Source: Chloroflexota bacterium (GTDB taxonomy: Bacteria > Chloroflexota > Anaerolineae > Anaerolineales > Anaerolineaceae). From it: DNA of 15,158 nucleotides. Both the position numbers and the translations under genes were made by a program. Positions 5,367 to 12,116 of this stretch are shown here, piece by piece. The notes beneath the pieces are model-generated. The model ran no database searches. It was not told the origin of the DNA and saw only the letters and a program-made list of their open reading frames with translations. The stretch covers positions 1-15,158 of the forward strand of contig JAEYTI010000067.1 in NCBI GenBank assembly GCA_023434145.1, in the 5' to 3' direction. Position 1 is the first letter of the stretch. Each line of letters starts with the position of its first letter.

Positions 5367-7295
5367 CTACCCCTGCACCGGCATTGGCAGCACGACGGTA
5401 AAGGCGCTGCCCTTGCCAAGTTCCGAGTCGACCCAGATGCGCCCGCCATGGTTTTCGATGATCGACTTGACGATCGCAAGGCCCAAACCTGTACCGGTCA
5501 TCTCCATGCTGGCATTGGTGGCACGATAGAATTTGTCAAAGATGTATGGCAGATCCAGCGGCGGAATGCCAATCCCGTGATCGGTGAACTGCAAGATTAC
5601 CTGATCTTGCTCCACCTTGCCCTTCACGCTTACCACACCGCCCTTCCCCGAATATTTGACGGCATTCCCAAGCAGGTGATCCATCATCTGGCGTATCTGG
5701 ATCGGGTTCGCCAGCAGCGGCGGAAGATCCTCCGGGAAATCCGTCACCAATTGGATCGAGCGTTCGGCGAGCTGCTTTTTCATCCCTTCGGCGGCATATT
5801 GAAGGATCTGGTTGAGGCGCACGTGTTCTTTGCGCACATCGAAGCCCGATTCGATCCGCCCCAGGTTGAGCAGGTTGTCCATCAGGCTGGTAATGTTGTG
5901 CACGCTGACCTGAATGCGGCGGACGAAATCCTTCTGCAAGTCGGTCACCGGGCCGGCGCGCTCGATCAGCTCCACGTAGCCAAGAATAGCAGTAAGCGGC
6001 GAGCGTAGATCGTGCGAGACGGTGGATACGAAGTCGGTCTTGATGCGGTCGAGCTTCTTCAGATAGGTGATATCGTGCATGGTGAACACGCGCCCCACCC
6101 CTGAAAGCGGCGCTGCCATCACGCTGTAAACGCGATCTTCCGCCGGGCTTACCTCGGTGCGATTGGAAAGACTGCCGGTATGGATACCCGCGAGTTCCTG
6201 CATCTCTGCCTGCGGGAAGATCTCATGGAACAGCTCTCCAACGAGATTGCGCGCCGGCTCGATAGCAAAGGCGTCACGGGCGGCCCTGTTTACCATTCCC
6301 AACCGTTGATCTTGCCCTACAACCACCACGCCATCCTGAATACCAGAAAGGATCGTCTCCAGCCGGTTGCGCTCAGTGGTGGTGTTAGCGTACAGGCGGG
6401 CATTGTCAATCGCAATCGCCGCGAAGCCTGCCAGAGTCGTCAGCAGTTTGACGTGGCGCTGGGTAAGCGGCAGGTGGCTGTGGCGGTTATCCACACCCAG
6501 CACGCCAAACACGTGCCCATGCAGTGAGAGCGGCACGTACAGCAGGCTCTGCACCAGGTACGAAGTTTTGATCTTCTGCGGGGCGCTCTCGTCCATCAAC
6601 ACCGGCTCGCCTGTGCGCACCACCTGCCCTGCCAGGCTGTCCGTCACCGGCAGGCGGAACGTGCGCACCAACTCTTCCTGGAAGTTCCGCGATGCGCGGA
6701 TGTACAGCTCGCCGGTTGCCTCGTCAAGCAGCAGCAGGCTGCCCTCTTCCGCACCGGTCAGCTCTACCGCCGCGGCGACCACAGCAGACAGGGTACTATC
6801 CAGCTCCAGCGAGCCTGTCACCTGACGGCTGAGGCGCATCAGCGTCTCCATCTCGTCCATCTGGCGCTGGAGCGTTGAGGTAAAGCGGCGGGCTTCGAGC
6901 AGCAGCGCGTCTTTGCGACGCTTGGTAAGGTCGAGCGTGCCGCGTACGGTGCGCAGGATATCATCCGTGCGCATGGGCGGAGCGATGATGTCCGCCACGC
7001 CGTTCTGCATTGCCTTGCGCGCCAACTCGATGGATTCCTTACTGGCAAACAAGATCACCGGGATGGCGGGAACCCGCCGGGCGAATTCCGGCGCAGCTTC
7101 CAACCCCAAACCATCGTTCAGCTTTTCCGCCAGGATAACCAGAGAAGCACCAATCATCGAAGCCTGGCGCAGCGTGGTTGCCCAATCCTCATAGAGGGTG
7201 ACGTTATAATCGGCATTGCGCAGAACGCGGTCTAGCAGGTTTGCAATTTGCGGGTCGCTCGCCGCGACCAGAATATGATCTTGATTGCTCAGCAT
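5367..7295 (-). CDS. Histidine kinase with degenerate receiver, GAF and PAS domains
   Basis: A 642-residue, apparently soluble sensor kinase. Order: receiver-like domain (8-120), short coiled linker (about 125-150), GAF (about 150-305), PAS-like (310-412), HisKA with the phospho-acceptor His428 in VSHDLRSPL, and HATPase with Asn544 (N box), DHGIGIP at 572-578 (G1), FDKFYR (F box) and GTGLGL at 601-606 (G2). All kinase motifs are intact. The receiver has lost its key residues: Ala56 stands where the phospho-Asp should be, the acidic pair is A12-S13, the Thr position is Ala84 and the Lys position Pro106. It should therefore act as a non-phosphorylated protein-protein or signal module. ATG 7295 has only a weak ribosome site. 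A cytochrome b5-like gene follows by 3 bp; a related but kinase-dead protein lies upstream. The signal is unknown. Confidence 0.95.
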   Translation of the reverse strand: MLSNQDHILVAASDPQIANLLDRVLRNADYNVTLYEDWATTLRQASMIGASLVILAEKLNDGLGLEAAPEFARRVPAIPVILFASKESIELARKAMQNGVADIIAPPMRTDDILRTVRGTLDLTKRRKDALLLEARRFTSTLQRQMDEMETLMRLSRQVTGSLELDSTLSAVVAAAVELTGAEEGSLLLLDEATGELYIRASRNFQEELVRTFRLPVTDSLAGQVVRTGEPVLMDESAPQKIKTSYLVQSLLYVPLSLHGHVFGVLGVDNRHSHLPLTQRHVKLLTTLAGFAAIAIDNARLYANTTTERNRLETILSGIQDGVVVVGQDQRLGMVNRAARDAFAIEPARNLVGELFHEIFPQAEMQELAGIHTGSLSNRTEVSPAEDRVYSVMAAPLSGVGRVFTMHDITYLKKLDRIKTDFVSTVSHDLRSPLTAILGYVELIERAGPVTDLQKDFVRRIQVSVHNITSLMDNLLNLGRIESGFDVRKEHVRLNQILQYAAEGMKKQLAERSIQLVTDFPEDLPPLLANPIQIRQMMDHLLGNAVKYSGKGGVVSVKGKVEQDQVILQFTDHGIGIPPLDLPYIFDKFYRATNASMEMTGTGLGLAIVKSIIENHGGRIWVDSELGKGSAFTVVLPMPVQG

Positions 7296-7318
7296 AAACC
7301 CAGCCGTCTTTTAAGGAT

Positions 7319-7346
7319 AGAATACACATACGCCCATCGATCCCAA
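7319..7346 (-). promoter_or_regulatory. Weak promoter candidate for the histidine kinase gene
   Basis: In the 171-bp gap between the two signalling genes, TTGGGA (7341-7346) precedes TATTCT (7319-7324) by 16 bp on the minus strand. Both boxes are imperfect. No clear terminator is visible in the gap, so read-through from the upstream gene remains possible. Confidence 0.3.
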
Positions 7347-7466
7347 TAAAGTTCGATCAGCTTTTGTGATTGGATGCACGGTTGACCCAGCGGAAAAGCA
7401 CAAAAGGGCTACCGTAATTTTATTGCAAAATGGGCCTGCCCCGCTGTGGAATTGCTTACAAAAACC

Positions 7467-9131
7467 TTACGCACGAGCCAGCGGCAAGAAAATATGCGCA
7501 TCCGTACTGCGAGCGGAGTGGCTCTCCAGGACCATCTTACCGCCGTGGCGGATGGCAATTTCACGCACCAGGCCAAGCCGGACGGTCAATCCGCTAAACC
7601 TGCCGGGCACCGGCTGCGGGTCCGTATCCGCAAAGACGCGTTCCACATCCTTGGTGTTCAGTGCCCGCCCGCTGCGCACGCTCAGGCGCGCCTGGTTGTC
7701 GGTGGTCTTCTCCAGGCGCAGCGAAACGCTCCCGCCCGCCGGCGTATGCCGGATGGCATCGCCCAGCAGGCCATCGAGCGCCTTCGCCATCAGATCGCCA
7801 TCAACCAACACCAACACGCTGCCAGAAGGCAGTTCTGGGGTGATGTTCACACCACAGCGCTGGGCATAGGGCTGAAGCCGCTGCACGCTCTGCTTCGCCA
7901 TCTCCACCAGATTCGCCTGCACGCGTTCGTGGGTGACTTTTTGTGCCGCGCCGGAGGGGATCGCCTCAGAAATTTGCATCGCGGAGGTCAACCCCTCCTG
8001 GATCACGTTGATGAGCTGGCGTTGATCGGGTCGCCAGCGCGCGGTTGCGTCTCTGCCTAGCTGTTCCAGGGCGGCCAATCCTGCCGCGGACGGCCCGGCG
8101 AGCTCGCGTTTCACCACCCGCAGCAGGTCGTTATTGACCCGCTCGGCCACCTGCGAATTTTCCGAGACCTGCTGCAGCGCCCTGGCTCGATCTTCCGTCG
8201 TGCGGAACAGGCGCGCGTTCACCAGGGACACAGAAGCGTAATCGGCCAGCGCGCCAAGCAAGTTCTGCTCGCTGGCGCCAAAAGGCGCGGGCTGGCGGCG
8301 CATCATCACCAGCAGCCCAATCACTTTTTTCTGCACTTTGATCGGCACAATTAACGCCGACTGGCCCAGGCTGGAGATTTTAAAGCGCCGAATCGGCTCG
8401 CCGTGGATGGTCAGTGTTTCGCCGGACATTGCCACCAACGAACTGATGCCATCATCCCAGGGCTGGTGCAGGCGCACGCCCAGCGAGGAGGGCAGATTGT
8501 GCATCGCGGCAACCACAAAAGGCCGTTCGTCATCACGCAGCAAAAACCATCCAAGATCCGCCTGTGTGATTCGCGCGGCGCCTTCCAAAATCTTTTCCAG
8601 CAGGTCGCCGTGATCGGTGACCGAATTCATAGCCTTACCCAGCGCAAAAAGCGTCGTCAGCTCGCGCACGCGCGACTGAAGCTCCTGGTTGGTGGCCTGT
8701 AGCTGCTGTGCGAGCCGCTCGCGCTCGCGCCGCTCGTGCACCTGTCGCAGCACGCGGTTCACCGCGTTGACCACTTCCGCTTCGCGGGCGGGCAGCAACA
8801 GATAATCTGCCGCGCCCAGCCGGAAGGTCTGGATGATATCGGCTTCTGAGCCGCGCTGTGCAATCACAATCAGCGGCGTCTGGATGCCTTGCGAGGCAAG
8901 CGCCACCATTAAATCTTTGCCACTGAGACCGGGCAAGTTCAGGTCTGCCAGAATCAGGTCTGGAGACCACTGCAAGGCTCGGGCAATCGCCGAAGTAGCA
9001 TCGGTAGCAATTTGCACCTGATAACCCACTGCCTTCAGCGCCTGCCTGCCGATCAAATCGCTGATCACCGGGTCACTTTCGACAATGAGAATTCGATCTC
9101 GAACAACAGCGGTATCGCGCGGATTGGCCAT
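7467..9131 (-). CDS. Receiver-GAF protein with a degenerate histidine-kinase-like C-terminus
   Basis: 554 residues, no membrane segment. A receiver domain (about 12-130) keeps the phospho-acceptor Asp63 (DLILADLNLPG) and Glu18 but has Ala91 and Leu113 at the usual Thr and Lys sites. A charged coiled linker (about 130-160) leads to a GAF domain (160-312). The rest follows the plan of HisKA and HATPase domains but lacks catalytic residues: Arg342 occupies the place of the phospho-His (VVKRELAGPS), Asp458 replaces the N-box Asn (LLGDAIRHT), and the G1 motif DxGxG is replaced by R486-S-G-R-A. It is probably a pseudokinase or response-regulator-like scaffold that receives signals, perhaps from the neighbouring active kinase. 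ATG 9131 has no ribosome site; TATCAT at 9138-9143 sits 6 bases upstream, which could mean a leaderless message. Confidence 0.9.
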   Translation of the reverse strand: MANPRDTAVVRDRILIVESDPVISDLIGRQALKAVGYQVQIATDATSAIARALQWSPDLILADLNLPGLSGKDLMVALASQGIQTPLIVIAQRGSEADIIQTFRLGAADYLLLPAREAEVVNAVNRVLRQVHERRERERLAQQLQATNQELQSRVRELTTLFALGKAMNSVTDHGDLLEKILEGAARITQADLGWFLLRDDERPFVVAAMHNLPSSLGVRLHQPWDDGISSLVAMSGETLTIHGEPIRRFKISSLGQSALIVPIKVQKKVIGLLVMMRRQPAPFGASEQNLLGALADYASVSLVNARLFRTTEDRARALQQVSENSQVAERVNNDLLRVVKRELAGPSAAGLAALEQLGRDATARWRPDQRQLINVIQEGLTSAMQISEAIPSGAAQKVTHERVQANLVEMAKQSVQRLQPYAQRCGVNITPELPSGSVLVLVDGDLMAKALDGLLGDAIRHTPAGGSVSLRLEKTTDNQARLSVRSGRALNTKDVERVFADTDPQPVPGRFSGLTVRLGLVREIAIRHGGKMVLESHSARSTDAHIFLPLARA

Positions 9132-9238
9132 GATTTAATGATAGCATGGATCGCGGCAAACGACATAGAAAACAGCACCCGTGTGCGTGTTTTTTTGCCA
9201 AAAGCGGGCTATGATAGATGCATCATCAGGGAGCCGCC

Positions 9239-9700
9239 ATGGTCTTGATAAAAAAACTCCTCTTATGCCTGCTCGTCGCCGCACCAGGATGCCTATGGGC
9301 AGCGCTGGGTGTTTTGCATTATCGCGGCGAGTATTTCTTCACCACGTATATGGCGGGCGGCGCGGTCTTCATCGTCTTCGCAGTGCTGGCCATGTTCGTA
9401 TTGTCAGGCATCTCCTGGCTGCGCGCCGCGCGGATCAGGGCGGCATTGGCAGTCGCGGGTGCTGTGCTTTTTGGGTGGCTGGCTGCACTGCCAGTGATGG
9501 CCATCCTCAACCTGACGCCTTTGTGCGTGGGCGCCAATAACGGGGATGGAGTCAATGATGCAGGCCTGTGCATCGGCTATGTAATCCTTTACGCCGTAGT
9601 TTTCACCCCATTAATTCTGCTCGGATCGATCCCCCTGGCACTGATCGCCGCTGCCCTTCCGCCTGGCACCCATTCTGCCAAGAAGGTCAAGGCTCTATAA
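9239..9700 (+). CDS. Unknown four-helix membrane protein
   Basis: I do not recognise this 153-residue protein. Four hydrophobic segments are visible at about 5-26, 38-58, 67-90 and 113-141, with a positively charged N-terminus (LIKK) and C-terminus (SAKKVKAL). The loop between helices 3 and 4 holds two cysteines, Cys96 and Cys111, flanking the Asn/Asp/Gly-rich sequence GANNGDGVNDAGL; a disulfide or metal-binding loop is possible, but this is inference. ATG 9239 is preferred over 9218 because GGGAG (9229-9233) lies 5 bases upstream; the 9218 ATG has no such site. The gene is divergent from the pseudokinase gene (107 bp between starts) and ends 65 bp before cbpA, which appears to have its own promoter. 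Confidence 0.8.
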   Translation: MVLIKKLLLCLLVAAPGCLWAALGVLHYRGEYFFTTYMAGGAVFIVFAVLAMFVLSGISWLRAARIRAALAVAGAVLFGWLAALPVMAILNLTPLCVGANNGDGVNDAGLCIGYVILYAVVFTPLILLGSIPLALIAAALPPGTHSAKKVKAL

Positions 9701-9728
9701 GAGTCGTATAAGACCTTGATCCCCTGGC

Positions 9729-9758
9729 TTGACTCTACATGACCCGCTGGAATACAAT
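9729..9758 (+). promoter_or_regulatory. Promoter of the cbpA-like gene placing the transcription start at the ATG
   Basis: TTGACT (9729-9734) and TACAAT (9753-9758) are separated by 18 bp. The gap from the -10 box to ATG 9766 is 7 bases, so the predicted start falls on or next to the A of the start codon. Confidence 0.6.
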
Positions 9759-9765
9759 GGACGGT

Positions 9766-10731
9766 ATGGAGTATAAGGATTATTACAAGGTCCTGGGGGT
9801 TGAACGCGGCGCAACCGATGCGGAAATTAAAAGCGCCTTTCGAAAGCTCGCGCTCCAGTACCACCCAGATCGAAATCCCAATAATAAACAGGCCGAGGAG
9901 AAGTTCAAAGAGATCAACGAGGCCTATGAAGTATTGAGCGACGCTGAAAAACGCGCCCGCTACGAACAGGTCGGCGACTCGTACTCGCGCTGGCAGCAAG
10001 GCGGCACTCCGGGTGGCTTCAACTGGGGCGAATGGACCTCGGCGCAAGGTGCGCCAGGCGGAGGTAATGTTCGCTTCAACGTGGAAGACTTGAACGAAAT
10101 CTTTGGTGGAGCCAGAGGAGCTGGCGACAGCCCCTTCTCCGACTTCTTCCAAACGATCTTCGGCGGGATGGGCGCGCAGGCCCGGCGGACAGCGACCCAG
10201 CAAGCAGGGCGCCCTGGCACCCGCTTCCAGCAGCCAACTTACCAACAGGAAGTGCAGATTACGCTGGATGAAGCCTACCGCGGATCGGAACGCACAGTGA
10301 TGGTGGATGGACGCCGGCTGCAAATGAAGATCCCGGCAGGCGCGCGCTCTGGCACCAAGATTCGCATGGCAGGCGCCGGCCCGGCCGGCGCCGATGGTCA
10401 GCCAACCGACCTGTATCTGGTGATTCAGGTGGCCCCGGACCCGCGGTTCGAACGACAGGGGGATGATTTATATACCGACGTTTCAATTGATCTGTACACG
10501 GCAGTGCTGGGTGGTGATGCACGCGTTCCAACACCCGAGGGGACGGTTCTGCTCACCATTCCTGCCGGCACACAACCCGGGCAGACCATTCGTTTGGGCG
10601 GGCGCGGGATGCCAAACCTGCGCGCCGCAGCTAATCGCGGTGATCTTTACGCGCGCATCAAAATCACGATCCCGCGCAACCTGACTCCAGAGCAGCGCCA
10701 GCTCTTCGAGCAGCTCTCGAAGACGCGCTAG
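9766..10731 (+). CDS. cbpA: CbpA-type DnaJ-like co-chaperone without zinc fingers
   Basis: 321 residues from ATG 9766. The J-domain (about 5-68) has HPD at 33-35. A Gly/Phe-rich region (about 75-145, with FNWGEW and IFGG motifs) is followed directly by two C-terminal substrate-binding beta domains (from about 165). There are no CxxCxGxG repeats, which makes it a type II Hsp40 like CbpA and not a second DnaJ. It should stimulate DnaK on misfolded clients. The ATG at 9766 is chosen because the J-domain begins there (MEYKDYYKVLG) and a promoter places the mRNA start at that point; an in-frame ATG at 9739 would lie between the promoter boxes. No ribosome site precedes it, so translation may be leaderless. 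An HtrA-like protease gene follows after 49 bp, probably in the same operon. Confidence 0.92.
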   Translation: MEYKDYYKVLGVERGATDAEIKSAFRKLALQYHPDRNPNNKQAEEKFKEINEAYEVLSDAEKRARYEQVGDSYSRWQQGGTPGGFNWGEWTSAQGAPGGGNVRFNVEDLNEIFGGARGAGDSPFSDFFQTIFGGMGAQARRTATQQAGRPGTRFQQPTYQQEVQITLDEAYRGSERTVMVDGRRLQMKIPAGARSGTKIRMAGAGPAGADGQPTDLYLVIQVAPDPRFERQGDDLYTDVSIDLYTAVLGGDARVPTPEGTVLLTIPAGTQPGQTIRLGGRGMPNLRAAANRGDLYARIKITIPRNLTPEQRQLFEQLSKTR

Positions 10732-10780
10732 CCGAGCAATCAACCCACTCTATACCCTTTAACGTTATCGGAAGGCTGCC

Positions 10781-11956
10781 ATGAAACGCATCATTCCCCT
10801 GGTTTTGCTTAGTTCCACACTGGCGCTCAGCATGATCGCTTGCCGTCTTTCAGCTCCGGCTGAAGTAGTGAACCGCCAACCCCAGCAACCTCAGCCCGTA
10901 TCTACCATCGTAATCCCCCCACCCTCTCAGAACCCGATCCCAGCAGCACCCTTAGACCTGGAATATCAGGATACCTTGCTGACCACGCTCTATGAGCGGG
11001 TAAGCCCCGGTATTGTCAGCATACAGGTGCTTAACCAGGTGGGTGGCAGCCTGGGCTCGGGCTTTGTGTTTGACAAAGAAGGCCACGTCATCACCAATTA
11101 TCACGTAGTGGAAGGTGCGGAGGATCTGGAAGTCGACTTTCCATCCGGATTGAAGGTGCGCGGCGAGGTCATCGGCACCGACCTGGATTCTGACCTTGCC
11201 GTGATCCGCGTGCAGGCGCCCCCCGAGGCCCTCTTCCCTCTGGAAATTGCCAACTCAGACGAATTGAAGGTTGGGCAAACGGTAGTCGCCATTGGCAACC
11301 CATTTGGCCTGTCTGGTACCATGACCTCCGGCATCGTCTCTGCGCGCGGACGCACGCTCGATTCGATGCGCTCAACCGCCGATGGACGGCCCTTCTCAGC
11401 CGGCGGCGCAATCCAAACAGACGCTGCGATCAACCCCGGTAACTCGGGCGGTCCCCTGCTGGATCTGAAAGGCCGCGTGATCGGCGTGAACCGCGCCATT
11501 CGCACCACTTCCATCACCGAAGAAGGCTCGCCTTCCAACAGCGGCGTTGGGTTTGCCATTCCATCCAACATTGTCCGGCGCGTTGTGCCCGTGCTGATCG
11601 AACAGGGCGCGTATGACTATCCCTACCTGGGGATGAGCAGCAGCCCTGAGATCTCTTTGATGGAACAGGAAGCGTTGGGGCTGCCACAGGCGACCGGAGC
11701 ATACGTCACCGATGTGGTGCCCGGCGGACCGGCTGCTGAAGCCGGAATCCGCGGCGGAAGCCGCCCAACCAACATCCCTGGTTTGCAAGCCGGCGGCGAT
11801 CTGATCATCGCCGTAGATGGTCGACCGGTGCAGGTCTTTGGCGACCTGCTGACCTACTTGATGGAAAACAAAAGTCCGGGCGACCAGTTAGTCGTCACCG
11901 TTCTGCGCAATAATCAACAAGAGGAGGTGGTGATAACGCTAGGCAAACGCCCCTAG
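10781..11956 (+). CDS. HtrA/DegP-family serine protease, predicted lipoprotein with one PDZ domain
   Basis: 391 residues. An N-terminal signal of type II (MKRIIPLVLL... lipobox MIAC, Cys21) predicts lipid anchoring outside the cytoplasmic membrane. A Pro/Gln-rich linker (22-58) leads to the trypsin-like domain with the full triad: His108 (TNYHVVEGA), Asp138 (DSDLAV) and Ser222 (GNSGG). One PDZ domain occupies about 280-390 and has a Gly-rich insertion near 325-340 between its strands. HtrA proteases degrade misfolded extracytoplasmic proteins and can be activated by exposed C-termini. ATG 10781 has GGAAGG (10770-10775) 5 bases upstream. It lies 49 bp behind the cbpA-like gene, suggesting one transcriptional unit dealing with protein damage. 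No residue important for catalysis is missing. Confidence 0.95.
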   Translation: MKRIIPLVLLSSTLALSMIACRLSAPAEVVNRQPQQPQPVSTIVIPPPSQNPIPAAPLDLEYQDTLLTTLYERVSPGIVSIQVLNQVGGSLGSGFVFDKEGHVITNYHVVEGAEDLEVDFPSGLKVRGEVIGTDLDSDLAVIRVQAPPEALFPLEIANSDELKVGQTVVAIGNPFGLSGTMTSGIVSARGRTLDSMRSTADGRPFSAGGAIQTDAAINPGNSGGPLLDLKGRVIGVNRAIRTTSITEEGSPSNSGVGFAIPSNIVRRVVPVLIEQGAYDYPYLGMSSSPEISLMEQEALGLPQATGAYVTDVVPGGPAAEAGIRGGSRPTNIPGLQAGGDLIIAVDGRPVQVFGDLLTYLMENKSPGDQLVVTVLRNNQQEEVVITLGKRP

Positions 11957-11973
11957 CACGCTGCTCGATGAAC

Positions 11974-12028
11974 GAGGTAAACCGCCAACCGCCGCCCCAC
12001 CATAGGCGCAGGTACCGTCGTTTACCTC
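11974..12028. repeat. 9-bp inverted repeat in the htrA-baeRF gap
   Basis: GAGGTAAAC (11974-11982) and GTTTACCTC (12020-12028) are perfect complements 37 bp apart. The long loop and the missing T-tract argue against a terminator. It could be a leader structure or a regulator site for the next gene. Nothing else clear is seen in this 160-bp gap apart from the strong ribosome site at 12105-12111. Confidence 0.35.
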
Positions 12029-12116
12029 TTGCAGTTCGCTTTAATCCGGGACGCGAAGGTTTTACCTGTATTCGGCGGGCTGCCCAATACCTTAACAACC
12101 ACATAAGGAGGTTGCT

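Noticed and set aside
5169..6008. Open frame of 279 codons on the plus strand
   Set aside because: It lies antisense to the histidine kinase and b5-like genes, whose domains are unmistakable. The translation has no recognisable domain and is His/Leu-rich as expected from a complementary frame.
7366..8060. Overlapping plus-strand open frames in the gap between and over the two signalling genes
   Set aside because: They mostly overlap the coding part of the pseudokinase gene in antisense, with biased, domain-free translations.
7467..9131. Ordinary hybrid histidine kinase
   Set aside because: The phospho-His, N-box Asn and G1 residues are all replaced, so it is described as a degenerate kinase-like protein.
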